The notes beneath the pieces are model-generated. The model saw only the letters and a program-made list of their open reading frames with translations, was not told the DNA's origin and made no database searches. The position numbers and the translations under genes were made by a program. From contig NZ_FZOO01000006.1 in assembly GCF_900188375.1 (NCBI RefSeq), positions 186,001 through 250,000 of the forward strand: 64,000 nucleotides of DNA, written 5' to 3'. Shown piece by piece: positions 27,201-34,604 of the stretch (position 1 is its first letter; each line of letters starts with the position of its first letter). Origin of the DNA: Geodermatophilus pulveris (GTDB lineage: Bacteria; Actinomycetota; Actinomycetes; Mycobacteriales; Geodermatophilaceae).

Positions 27201-27442
27201 GCGATGACCTGGCTGCGGCCCGCGCCGCCTCCGCAACTGCCCTTCTCGTCGCGCCGGACGACGAGAAGGTGCTGCTCGACGCGATGTGGGTCGCCTACCA
27301 CGAGGGCAGCCGCGCCGAGGCCGAAACCTACGTCGCACGCATCGTGGACATTCACGATGGCGAGGATGAGATGGACCTGCCCATGAGCACCGCGGAGGCC
27401 GTCAACCGCGCCCGCCGACAGTTCCTCGACCGAGCCTCTTAG
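24224..27442 (+). CDS. membrane protein with two LysM domains and a C-terminal BTAD-type module
   Basis: 1072 residues. Two or three membrane helices lie in residues 10-130 (LLALLALVAALAGVPTALW, FLGLLVVIGWAAWAVFAL, PQQLAGLLVAAVVGVGGAPL). Two LysM peptidoglycan-binding domains follow at about 163-218 (YTVQPRDTLGRIAARSLGD) and 232-288 (VEVTVQPGDTLADIAEQQG). A Pro-rich linker leads to a further helix (about 362-385). A cytoplasmic middle domain then leads to a C-terminal OmpR-like winged helix starting RPRLSLLGPVTLRAHGD (about 817), continuing GRRRRYEEVVAYLATRPHG, and a BTAD/TPR repeat (LLAALELVSGPPFAQRPAGY, ATALLVAPDDEKVLLDAMWV) to the stop. LysM should face the wall and the DNA-binding-like part the cytosol. 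It ends the Tad operon. Confidence 0.85.
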   Translation: MTTTPRSLDLLRRLLALLALVAALAGVPTALWQLGAAYLPTALPSWEQVTAALSGPDTGAVFLGLLVVIGWAAWAVFALSVAVELAAQLRGLPPLRLPGLAAPQQLAGLLVAAVVGVGGAPLLAAPAIAGPPVVAEQPTDEPPPLPAPSPDAEPAEPAANGPTYTVQPRDTLGRIAARSLGDWARFEEILELNRGRTQPDGAVLADPALIRPGWVLVLPADATPPEAGATAVEVTVQPGDTLADIAEQQGLNGWQPIFDINAGEPLPGGGRFTDPDLIRPGQVLDLPPAELATPDPPPPAAPEPPAEDAPPSPPPPSEAEAPMPAEPSPTPPVSPPSASRSDEPAPPAADSRDAEADQFPSELAAVLAGSGALLAAGTGVAWLAHRRQRLRRRRTGRRLAPVPQELSATQTAVTSAADAGTADYAALDLALRSLAVRISDDPDGRLPDVVAARLHDGRLDLRLHTPADRPPPEPWTADDTGLWWSVQLDQDTGVAPEVARARLAPYPTLVTIGVNGADRWLLDLERLGAVYITGPADRRQDFARHLAAELAVNSWSDLLTITPVGFGDELVDLAPHRIHPVDTPADPELRSTLCEAVERDSDDLLDGRLRAGAGDGWMPHVVLTPHRARQDDGELAEAAAVLRGSEQRAALALVLGVEPAQASDEGLLTLTDDGSLLVPALGLRLPAPQLTAQQARDIATLLSFERDAMDDAIPASGGDRPWQVHTDAAGALLDDAKAEEPGDAPHRLPQPRPPRRASAGGAALGPVPPEDRPKGSDGNGVKSPGQSRPTELRQRIEDDLEQLDRDLADWWSSDCARPRLSLLGPVTLRAHGDEHAVARSGRRRRYEEVVAYLATRPHGATADEAATALQPARGGKTDPVSVRAYVHRMTAGARAWLGDDPATGEKHLSSGYRGRYTLTGVLVDADLFRQLRARAEVRGDDGLPDLLAALELVSGPPFAQRPAGYEWLDGLDLTLTAGICDVAHQVVTAALTGDDLAAARAASATALLVAPDDEKVLLDAMWVAYHEGSRAEAETYVARIVDIHDGEDEMDLPMSTAEAVNRARRQFLDRAS

Positions 27443-27526
27443 TAGGGGCCGCAGCGCCATGCCGTATCCGCCCCGACCGCAGCTGCGCCCGCTGCCGGCG
27501 TTTGGCGGAACCGCCGCACCGGCACC
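27443..27526. other. gap after the Tad operon
   Basis: No open frame with start signals is evident; in the frame of the downstream remnant, WRNRRTGT precedes the GTG at 27527. Confidence 0.4.
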
Positions 27527-27698
27527 GTGCCCAGCCAGCGGCTGCAGGCGCAGCTGGAGGCCTTCGTGCTTGCCGAGTACGCCGTCGGCCGCTCGCTGCG
27601 GGAGATCGCCGAGTTGATCGACCGTTAAGGGCACGGTCAAGACGCGGCTGGCGACCTCGGCAACCATCAGCCAGTGGGCTGAGGGCTTGGCGGGATAG
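27527..27698 (+). pseudogene. remnant of a small helix-turn-helix protein, split by a frameshift
   Basis: From a GTG at 27527 the frame reads LQAQLEAFVLAEYAVGRSL, REIAELIDR and then a stop at 27626. In the next frame the sequence continues KGTVKTRLATSATISQWAEG to a stop at 27696. Joined, this gives the pattern of the short actinobacterial helix-turn-helix proteins (about 65-75 residues) that share the REIAxxxxxSxGTVxxRL layout. The break lies near 27620 and makes an intact product unlikely. Confidence 0.45.
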
Positions 27699-28120
27699 AA
27701 GAGCGGGGTTGTGGCCCCCCACGACATGACGGCACGGTCTGGGGATGGTGGGGCACCGTCGCAGAACTACCCTTCCTGACCTGGCCTCCGGGTCCAGAGG
27801 CCGACGACGCCGGAAGGGTGGGCCGCCATGGTTTCGCACGCGCCTCTGACCGTCGACGTCACTGTGACGAAGGCCAGTGCTGACGACCGGGACGTGCCGG
27901 TCGGAGTTTTCGAGTGGACGATCAGCGCAGTCTTGTGTCCGCAATGTGTCGCCGGGCCCCTGCTTAGACCCCCTTCTGTTCAAGCGAGCGCTCTTGTAGG
28001 AAGACCCACGAGGACAGCGGTCACGGAGTCACCCGGGTTGAAACGGCGATATGCGGTCCTGCGGCGTACTAGGCCGCGTGCGCCAGAGCAGCCCTCGACC
28101 GTGCAGGATCAGAGCTGTCC
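27699..28120. other. 422-bp stretch upstream of the dynamin cluster
   Basis: One plus-strand frame (27828-28124) has a GGAAGGGTGGG site before its ATG and would encode 98 residues without known motif; it overlaps the dynamin gene start and I do not count it as a gene. The promoter of the dynamin operon should lie here. Confidence 0.4.
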
Positions 28121-29608
28121 GTGACCCTGAACCGGCTGTCGTCGAAAGTTGTCGATCTGTGTGAGCGGGCGGACGGAGTCGGTGACCCGGTCTTGGCCGA
28201 CCATGCCGCGCGGGTCGCCGCCACGGTGCGCGAGCCGCTCTGCCTCGCCGTCGCGGGCCGGGTCAGCTCGGGGAAGTCCACCTTGGTCAACGCTCTGCTG
28301 GGGCGGCGGGTCGCCCCCACCCGCGAGACGGAATGCACCAAGCTGGTCACCTGGTACCGCCATGGCCCGGTCGAGAAGGTGGACGTCGTCCTCCGCCGGG
28401 GCGGCACCCGCACCGTCCGGCTCACCCCGGAGGGACGCCTGCCGGAGGACGTGGGCGCGCCGACCGCCGACGTGGAGCGGCTCGAGGTCCGCCTTCCGGT
28501 GGCCGCACTGGAGAGGTTGACCATCGTCGACACCCCTGGCCTGGCCTCGGCCACCGGGGGACACAGCGCCCGCACCGAGGCCGCCCTGGGCACCGGCAGG
28601 CGCGACGACGCGGACGCCTCCATGATGGACGCGCGGTCCACCGAGGCGACCGGTCGGGCCGACGCGGTGCTGTTCGTCTTCGCCGCGTCGCTGCGGGCCG
28701 ACGAGCGGGACACGATCGGCGCCTTCCGGCGGACGACGTCGCCCGTCGGCTCGCCGTCCCCGGTGAACACCCTCGGCGTCCTGACCAAGGCCGACCTGCT
28801 CACCGATCCGGGGGACGACCCATGGCCGGTCGCCGAGCGGCTGGCCGCCGACTTCCGCACCCGTCTGGTCCACGAGGTGACCGAGGTGGTGCCGGTCAGC
28901 GGCCTCCTGGCCGAGACCGTGGCGGCCGGCGCGTTCACGGAGGCCGACGCCGACGCGCTGGACCTGCTGGCCGCGCTCGACGACCGGAGCCTGCGCCGCC
29001 TCCTGCGGACCGCGGACGCCTTCCGCACCCGCGACGTCCCCGTTTCCGGAGCCGTGCGGGCGTCCCTGCTCGCGCGGCTGTCCCTGTACGGCGTCGACAC
29101 GGCGATCGCCGCGGTCCGGGGGGGCGCGCGGACCGCGGCGGGCCTCACCGCTGTCCTGGCCGGCCGGTCCCGGCTGCAGGACGTCCGCGGCGTCGTCGAG
29201 AAGACCTTCGCGGCCCGGGCGGACGCCCTCAAGGCCTCCGCCGCCTTGGCGCGGCTCGGCCGGATGGCGTGGGACAGGTCCCTGTCCGGCGAGGGGCGCG
29301 CCTGGCTGGGGGACCAGGTCGAGCTCCTCCGCCTGGACCCGGCGATGCACGCCATCGCGGAACTGCACGCCCTGGGCGAGCTCACGGCGGGCCGCGCCCG
29401 GCTGCCCGGTGACCTGGAGGTCGAGTTCCGGAGGCTCGTGGACGCCGACCGGGAGGACGGTCCGGTGCCCAGCTCGCACGCCGAGCTGCGCGGCCTCGGG
29501 GAGCGCTTCGCCCGGTTCGCGTTCGACGCGGCCCCCGCGGACGCCCACGTCGCCAGGGTCGCCGCCCGCAGCATCCACCTCCGACGCACCGACGGGAGCA
29601 CCCGATGA
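28121..29608 (+). CDS. dynamin-like GTPase 1 (chaperone-dynamin cluster)
   Basis: 495 residues from a GTG at 28121. G1 loop G46-RVSSGKST, switch Thr region in PTRETECTKLVTW, G3 D137-TPG, G4 T222-KAD. The remaining parts are helical with few hydrophobic segments, so this is a soluble GTPase of the dynamin-related group. The insertion between G3 and G4 (GGHSARTEAALGTGRRDDAD) is longer than usual. The stop overlaps the start of the GrpE-like gene. Family members remodel or guard membranes, often as tandem pairs, and a second GTPase follows one gene downstream. A ring or filament with the second protein is plausible but inferred. Confidence 0.85.
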   Translation: MTLNRLSSKVVDLCERADGVGDPVLADHAARVAATVREPLCLAVAGRVSSGKSTLVNALLGRRVAPTRETECTKLVTWYRHGPVEKVDVVLRRGGTRTVRLTPEGRLPEDVGAPTADVERLEVRLPVAALERLTIVDTPGLASATGGHSARTEAALGTGRRDDADASMMDARSTEATGRADAVLFVFAASLRADERDTIGAFRRTTSPVGSPSPVNTLGVLTKADLLTDPGDDPWPVAERLAADFRTRLVHEVTEVVPVSGLLAETVAAGAFTEADADALDLLAALDDRSLRRLLRTADAFRTRDVPVSGAVRASLLARLSLYGVDTAIAAVRGGARTAAGLTAVLAGRSRLQDVRGVVEKTFAARADALKASAALARLGRMAWDRSLSGEGRAWLGDQVELLRLDPAMHAIAELHALGELTAGRARLPGDLEVEFRRLVDADREDGPVPSSHAELRGLGERFARFAFDAAPADAHVARVAARSIHLRRTDGSTR

Positions 29609-30195
29609 CCGCTGCGCCCGCCGGTACCGGCGCCGGGACGGCGCGTGTCCCGGTCCGGCAGGGGCTGCTCACGGCCGTGCTCGGCGTCGTCCTCGTAGCC
29701 GGGGCCGTGACCCAGACCGCGTGGTGGGTCCGGGACCTCGGCACGGGGGCGCTCGCCGCCCGGGCGGCCCTGGTCCTGGCCGCGGCCCTCGGCGGCGCCC
29801 TGCTGGCGCTGGGCCTCCGGGACGCCCTGGCCCGTCCGGCCGCGGCGCCGGCCGTCCCGCAGCCGCCGGTGCCATTGCCGGTGCCGCAGCCGGTGGTGGC
29901 GGCCCCGCAGCCGGACGACGGTCTGGTCCGCAGGGTCCTCGAGGTGCGGGACCTGCTGGACAACACGGCGCTGCGCGCCCGGCTCGACGACGGGATCCGC
30001 AGCGCCGGCTTCGAGCTGATCACGCCGGCCCCGGGCGAGCCCTTTGACCCGGGTGTCCACACCGCCGTGGACACCGAGGCGGCGACCGACGGCGCCGCCC
30101 CGGGGACCATCGCCGCGGTCGAGCAGGTCGGGCTGCTGCAGCAGGGCCGCCTCTACCGGCGCGCCGCGGTCGTCGTGTGGGAGGAGGCGCGATGA
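29605..30195 (+). CDS. membrane-anchored GrpE-like nucleotide exchange factor
   Basis: 196 residues, ATG overlapping the previous stop. Two hydrophobic helices lie at about 19-40 (LLTAVLGVVLVAGAVTQTAW) and 50-70 (AARAALVLAAALGGALLALG), then a Pro/Val-rich linker with repeated PQPxVP units. The C-terminal 90 residues match a GrpE head domain: helix VLEVRDLLDNTALRARLDDG, the GFELITPAPGEPFDPGVHTA turn, and the wing GTIAAVEQVGLLQQGRLYRR followed by AAVVVW. GrpE exchanges nucleotide on Hsp70 proteins; a vWA-Hsp70 protein is encoded 5 kb downstream. The usual GrpE long N-terminal coiled coil is replaced by membrane helices. Confidence 0.8.
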   Translation: MTAAPAGTGAGTARVPVRQGLLTAVLGVVLVAGAVTQTAWWVRDLGTGALAARAALVLAAALGGALLALGLRDALARPAAAPAVPQPPVPLPVPQPVVAAPQPDDGLVRRVLEVRDLLDNTALRARLDDGIRSAGFELITPAPGEPFDPGVHTAVDTEAATDGAAPGTIAAVEQVGLLQQGRLYRRAAVVVWEEAR

Positions 30196-32081
30196 GTGAC
30201 CCGGCCCGTGCGGCCCTCGACCGGACGATCGCCGGGGTGCGCAGCGCGGTCGCCGCCGTGGACGACCGGCTGCCGCGGGAGATCGACGAGGCCGAGGCGT
30301 CGGCGCGGGCCGCGGGGCGGACGGTCGTGGTCGTGGTCGGCGAGGTAAAACAGGGCAAGTCCTCGCTGGTGAACGCGCTCGTGGGCCGACCCGGGACCTC
30401 CCCGGTCGACGTCACCGTCACGACCTCCACCTACCTGCTGTTCCGGTCCGGTGGACCTGAGGGCGCGACCCTGCACCTCGCCGACGGCGCGCCGCCGGTC
30501 CAGGTGCCCGTCGCCGACCTGCCGGCGTGGGCCACCCCGGACGCGCCGGCCCCGGTGCGGTACGCCGAGGTCACGGTCGCCGCGCCGTGGCTCGACGACC
30601 TCGTGCTCGTCGACACCCCCGGGGCCGGCGGTCTCGTCGCGGCGCACGCGACGGCGGCGCTCGAGGCGGCCGGCCGGGCGTCGGCGCTGCTCTTCGTCAC
30701 CGACGCGCTCGCCCCGCTGTCCGGGGTGGAGCTGGACTTCCTGCGCCAGGTGTCCGAGCGCGTGGAGACGGTCGTGTTCGCGCTGACCAAAATCGGTCCG
30801 CAGCCGGGCTGGTCGGCGGTGCTGGACGAGAACAAGGCGAACCTCGCGGCGGCGGCGCCGCGCTTCGCCTCCGCTCGCTGGGTCGCCGTCGACTCCCGGC
30901 TGGCCGCGCAGGCCCTCGAGAGCCTCGACGCCCACCCCTCCGAGGTCGGCTCCGCGGCCGGCGTTCCCGACGAGGACGTGACCGACGCGCTCGAGGACTG
31001 GGAGGAGTCGGGGGTCGGCGAGCTCCTGGACGTCGTGCGCACCGAGCTGGCACCGGCGGCCGAGACGCTCGCGGCGGCGAACACCTTGCGTGCGGTCCGG
31101 TCGATCGCCGCCCGGGCCGACCGCGAGCTGGCCCTGCGGCTGGCGCAGCTGCAGGCCGACCCCGCGCTCGAGGAGGCCGTCGCCGAGCACCACCGGCGGC
31201 TGGTCGAGCTCGAGGACGAGCAGCGCACCTGGGCCCCGCGCCTGGAGAAGGACCTCAACCTGCTGCGCATCGACATCAACCGGCAGCTGGCCACCCGGGT
31301 CGACGACCAGCGGGACAGGTGGTCCGAGCGGCTGCGCACCCTGCGGCGGGCACCCGACGACGCGACCTTCGCCCGGCTCTGCGACGAGCTGCAGGGGGAC
31401 CTCGGCGTCATCGGCCGGGACGTGCTCGCACTGACCTGCACCCGCTTCCGGGCGGTCGCCGGCGAGCTGTTCGCCGAACTGGCCGACACGGCGTCGGTCG
31501 TCACGGCGCTGGACAGCCTTGGTACGGACGCCGTCCTGCCGTCCCCGAGCCGCCTCCCGCCGAACCGGTCCCACGGGGTCAAGGACACGATGGACCTCTA
31601 CTACGGGTGGCTGATGGGCAGCGGGCTCGGCGGGGGTGCCGGTGCGGCGGTGGTCGCCCTCACCGGCCTCGGGCCGCTCGGCTGGGCCCTCGGTGCGGTC
31701 GGGGGCGTCGCCGGGATCGCGCTGCGGCACTGGGTGACCCGGGACAGCGGGCGGCAGGCCGACGTCCGCGCGGCCCTCACCTCGTGGATCACCCAGGCCG
31801 AGGCCGAGATCCGCTCGGAGGTCGAGCGCAACACCGTCCAGGCGCGCTTCTCCCTGGCCGAGGCCTTCCGGGCCGCGCTGCAGCAGGCCAAGGCGGAGGC
31901 CCAGGAGTTCCTGGACGCGTCCAAGGCCGCTCGGCAGCGGTCGGCGGCCGAGCTGGCCGCACAGCGGACGGCCCTTGAGACGCAGCGCAGGACGCTGGCC
32001 AAGCACGCCGAACGGGTCGACACCCTGCTGAGGTCGCCGCTCGCCGTTCCGCCCGGGCGGCGGACGGCTGCGGTGAGGTGA
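30192..32081 (+). CDS. dynamin-like GTPase 2 with membrane hairpin
   Basis: 629 residues from the ATG at 30192, which overlaps the GrpE-like stop. G1 is G50-EVKQGKSS, G3 is D141-TPGAGG, G4 is TKIG, with the usual Asp replaced by Gly. After helical stalk regions (RLVELEDEQRTWAPRLEKDL) a Gly-rich hydrophobic hairpin (about residues 473-512, WLMGSGLGGGAGAAVVALTG and following) can enter a membrane, as in bacterial dynamin-like proteins. A coiled-coil C-terminus (EAFRAALQQAKAEAQEFLDA) follows. The stop overlaps the acidic-protein start. Confidence 0.85.
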   Translation: MSDPARAALDRTIAGVRSAVAAVDDRLPREIDEAEASARAAGRTVVVVVGEVKQGKSSLVNALVGRPGTSPVDVTVTTSTYLLFRSGGPEGATLHLADGAPPVQVPVADLPAWATPDAPAPVRYAEVTVAAPWLDDLVLVDTPGAGGLVAAHATAALEAAGRASALLFVTDALAPLSGVELDFLRQVSERVETVVFALTKIGPQPGWSAVLDENKANLAAAAPRFASARWVAVDSRLAAQALESLDAHPSEVGSAAGVPDEDVTDALEDWEESGVGELLDVVRTELAPAAETLAAANTLRAVRSIAARADRELALRLAQLQADPALEEAVAEHHRRLVELEDEQRTWAPRLEKDLNLLRIDINRQLATRVDDQRDRWSERLRTLRRAPDDATFARLCDELQGDLGVIGRDVLALTCTRFRAVAGELFAELADTASVVTALDSLGTDAVLPSPSRLPPNRSHGVKDTMDLYYGWLMGSGLGGGAGAAVVALTGLGPLGWALGAVGGVAGIALRHWVTRDSGRQADVRAALTSWITQAEAEIRSEVERNTVQARFSLAEAFRAALQQAKAEAQEFLDASKAARQRSAAELAAQRTALETQRRTLAKHAERVDTLLRSPLAVPPGRRTAAVR

Positions 32082-32620
32082 CCATGACTCCCGACCCGCC
32101 CGGCCCGGAGGACGTCCCGGACCGCACGGACGGCGGCTGGCGGCCGGACGACGGCGCCACGTCCCTCGCCGGCGAGGGCGTCGGCGGGACCCCCGACGAC
32201 CCGTACGCCCACGAGCCCGCGGACCACGGCGCGCCGGAGGCCGCAGACCCCGGCCACGGCAGCGACCACCCCTCCGACGAGGACGACGGCCCGGACGACG
32301 ACCCGGACGGGGACCCGGAGGACGACCCGGACGGGGACGAGGACGGCGACCTGGGGTCCTGGTTCGCCGGCGACTGGGTCGACCCCTCGGTGCTCCCCGG
32401 CGGGACGGACACCGACGCCGACGACGACCTCCCCGGCGACCCGGAGATCGCGCAGGTGGCCCAGCTGCTGTGGCGGCGGGCCGCTCCCGGGATGCCACCG
32501 CCGGCCGACGCCGACGACACCGGGACGCTGCTCCAGGCCGTCTCCGACCGCGGCCGGGACGACCTCGACCAGCAGGCGGCCCGCATCCTCCTCCGCATGC
32601 TTGGTGGGGCCGGCTCCTGA
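32078..32620 (+). CDS. highly acidic protein of the chaperone-dynamin cluster
   Basis: About 180 residues from a GTG at 32078 overlapping the GTPase stop (an ATG at 32084 is the other option). The first 110 residues are extremely rich in Asp, Glu, Gly and Pro (around 32268-32352 nearly every second residue is acidic). The last 70 residues form a short helical part with ending ILLRMLGGAGS. No family recognised; it resembles an acidic co-factor or regulator tail. Its stop-start coupling to the GTPase suggests a stoichiometric partner. Confidence 0.65.
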   Translation: MTMTPDPPGPEDVPDRTDGGWRPDDGATSLAGEGVGGTPDDPYAHEPADHGAPEAADPGHGSDHPSDEDDGPDDDPDGDPEDDPDGDEDGDLGSWFAGDWVDPSVLPGGTDTDADDDLPGDPEIAQVAQLLWRRAAPGMPPPADADDTGTLLQAVSDRGRDDLDQQAARILLRMLGGAGS

Positions 32621-32716
32621 ACGGGTGCCGGGGGTGGCGCGGAACGAGGATCCCCTCGCCGCTCCGGCGCTCTAGCGTCCACCCATCGCGACCGACCCGC
32701 AGCGAGGAGGCCGGAG

Positions 32717-34036
32717 ATGACCGGCACGGGCCAGGGGACGCCGGTCGTCGGGCGGGCCGACACCATCGCGGCGATCAGCGGCGCACTCGAGGACGCCGGG
32801 GTGCAGCTCGTGGCCGGCCCGGCGGGGATCGGCAGGACCACCGTGGCCACGGCTGCCGCGGACCGGACCGGGCGGGAGGTGTGGGCAGGAGGGGGGCTGC
32901 CCGCCCTGGCCGACCGTCCCGGCCTGGCCCTGGCGCGTGCCGTGCGGGTGCCCGTGCCCGCCGAGCCCCAGGACGCGGCCACGCTCGTCGTCGCCCTCAC
33001 CCGCGACGGGGTCCTGCTCCTCGACGACGTGCAGTGGGCCGACGCGCACTCGGTGCGGGTGACCGTGGCGTCGGCGGCGGCGGTCCGCACCCTGCTCTGC
33101 GTCACCGAGGAGGGTCACGAGGCCGGTGGGGCAGGGGACGCCGGGACGTCTGCACCGGTCGCCCGCGCAGCGGCCCGCACCACGTTCCGGCTCGCCCCCC
33201 TGGCCGACGCCAATGTCGCCGCACTCGTCCGGCGGGCCGACCCGGCGGCTCCCGAGGACGACGTGGCGCGGATCGTGGCCGCTGCCCGGGGGAACCCGGC
33301 AGCGGCCCTCGCCCTGGTCGCGGGGGACAGCCGTTCGGCCCGGCGGGCTCTCGCCGTGCGCGCCCGGGCCCTCAGCGTGGCCGGCCGTACCGCGCTCGTC
33401 GTCCTGGGGCTTCGCGGCCGCCCCACCCGCGCCGGGCGCCTCGGACCGGGCGCGGCGGAGCTGGTGGACCACGGCCTGGCCATGCCGGCGGGTCCGGGCG
33501 ACGACCCCCTCCTGGCCTTCCCCTCGGCCGCCACCTACGCCCTGGCCGGCACGCTGGCCTCCGCCGAGGCGCTCGCGGCGCTGCACCGCCACCTCGCCGC
33601 GGTCAGCCGTGACCCGTGGGACCGGGTCCGCCACCTCGCCGGGTCCGGCGATCCCGAGGGCGCCGTCGGGCTGGCGATCCGGGCCGCCCGCGAGCTCGGC
33701 GCCGGCGAGCGGGCCCGCCTCCTCGCCTTCGCCGCCGGGCTGGCCCGGGGCGAGCGCCGGCGGCAGCTCTGGCAGGCCGCGGCGGAGGCCGCCGATGCCG
33801 CCAGCGACGGCGAGGCCGCCGCCCACGCCCGCCGCCAGGCGGTGCGGGGTCGGCTCACCGACCGGGAGAGCGAGGTCATGACCCTGGTCGCGGCGGGCAT
33901 GACCACGGCTGCCGTCGCCCGCCGCCTGCTCGTCTCCGCCGAGACGGTGGAGACGCACGTCCGTTCGGCCGTCGCCAAGCTCGGCGGGCGCAACCGCACC
34001 GAGGCCGCCGTCCTGTTCGCCGCGGAGGGTCGATGA
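32717..34036 (+). CDS. short LuxR-type regulator with degenerate AAA/STAND-like P-loop
   Basis: 439 residues with GGAGGCCGGAG before the ATG at 32717. N-terminal P-loop GPAGIGRTTVAT has Arg in place of the Lys, while Walker B VLLLDDVQWAD is complete. The C-terminal 60 residues are a LuxR helix-turn-helix (LTDRESEVMTLVAAGMTTAA, VARRLLVSAETVETHVRSAV). LAL-type regulators are usually about 900 residues with a TPR middle; this one has only a short alanine/arginine-rich helical middle. It is separated from the upstream operon by 96 bp and overlaps the next gene. Confidence 0.8.
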   Translation: MTGTGQGTPVVGRADTIAAISGALEDAGVQLVAGPAGIGRTTVATAAADRTGREVWAGGGLPALADRPGLALARAVRVPVPAEPQDAATLVVALTRDGVLLLDDVQWADAHSVRVTVASAAAVRTLLCVTEEGHEAGGAGDAGTSAPVARAAARTTFRLAPLADANVAALVRRADPAAPEDDVARIVAAARGNPAAALALVAGDSRSARRALAVRARALSVAGRTALVVLGLRGRPTRAGRLGPGAAELVDHGLAMPAGPGDDPLLAFPSAATYALAGTLASAEALAALHRHLAAVSRDPWDRVRHLAGSGDPEGAVGLAIRAARELGAGERARLLAFAAGLARGERRRQLWQAAAEAADAASDGEAAAHARRQAVRGRLTDRESEVMTLVAAGMTTAAVARRLLVSAETVETHVRSAVAKLGGRNRTEAAVLFAAEGR

Positions 34037-34560
34037 CGGACGACGTCCCGCCGCCCCTGCTCGTCGCTCCCGACGAGGCGGCGGCGCGGGTGGCGGCCGC
34101 CGCGCTGCGGGACGAGGGCTGGACGGTCACCGGTCCCGACGCCGTCCCGCGGGAGCCCTGGGACCTGCGCGACCGCGGGCACGTGGTGGCGATGACGGTC
34201 GGTGACGCCGCCCTCCCGGACGCCGTCGAGCTCGCGGTCCGGGGGGCCGGGCTCGTGGTGGTGGTCGACGTCGCCGACCCGGTGAGCGTGGAGGCGTTCC
34301 TCGACCAGCTCCACCGCATCGGCCTGGTCGGCGAGGCGGGGACGGCCACCCGGCCGGTCCCGGTCCGGGCGCTGACGGCCGAGGAAGCAGCGGTGCTGGA
34401 CGCGCTCGCGGACGGCGCGTCGATCCCCGAGGCCGCAGCGCGGTCGTTCCTGTCGCTGCGCACGGCCAACCGCCGGCTGGCCTCGGCCCGTGCCGCGCTG
34501 GGTGTGGCCTCCACGCGGGCGGCGGTGCTCGCGCACCGGGCGGCCAGGGACCGCCGGTGA
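34033..34560 (+). CDS. small LuxR-type helix-turn-helix protein
   Basis: 175 residues, ATG overlapping the previous stop. The first 110 residues look receiver-like (LLVAPDEAAARVAAAALRDEG, VVVVDVADPVSVEAFLDQLH), but I cannot identify a phosphorylation Asp. The end (PVRALTAEEAAVLDALADGA, SIPEAAARSFLSLRTANRRL) is a LuxR-like helix-turn-helix. Together with the preceding gene it is the likely regulatory pair of the cluster. Confidence 0.7.
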   Translation: MTDDVPPPLLVAPDEAAARVAAAALRDEGWTVTGPDAVPREPWDLRDRGHVVAMTVGDAALPDAVELAVRGAGLVVVVDVADPVSVEAFLDQLHRIGLVGEAGTATRPVPVRALTAEEAAVLDALADGASIPEAAARSFLSLRTANRRLASARAALGVASTRAAVLAHRAARDRR

Positions 34561-34589
34561 CGGGGGCCGCCGGTGACGGGGGCCGCCGG
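34551..34589. repeat. 16-bp tandem repeat, about 2.4 copies, across a stop codon
   Basis: The unit CCGCCGGTGACGGGGG occurs at 34551-34566 and 34567-34582, and seven more bases follow. The stop codon of the small LuxR gene (TGA) lies in the first copy. Slippage here would extend or shift the C-terminus. Confidence 0.7.
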
Positions 34590-34604
34590 CCGACCGCCGT
34601 CCCG

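Noticed and set aside
27828-28124. A 98-codon plus-strand frame with a good ribosome-binding site.
   Set aside because: No motif, and it overlaps the dynamin start in another frame; possible but not supported enough to list as a gene.
28069-32498. Very long open frames on the minus strand opposite the dynamin genes (663 and 781 codons).
   Set aside because: They lie exactly opposite the GTPase genes, are Arg/Gly/Pro-rich and contain no motif. Long antisense frames are usual in DNA this GC-rich.
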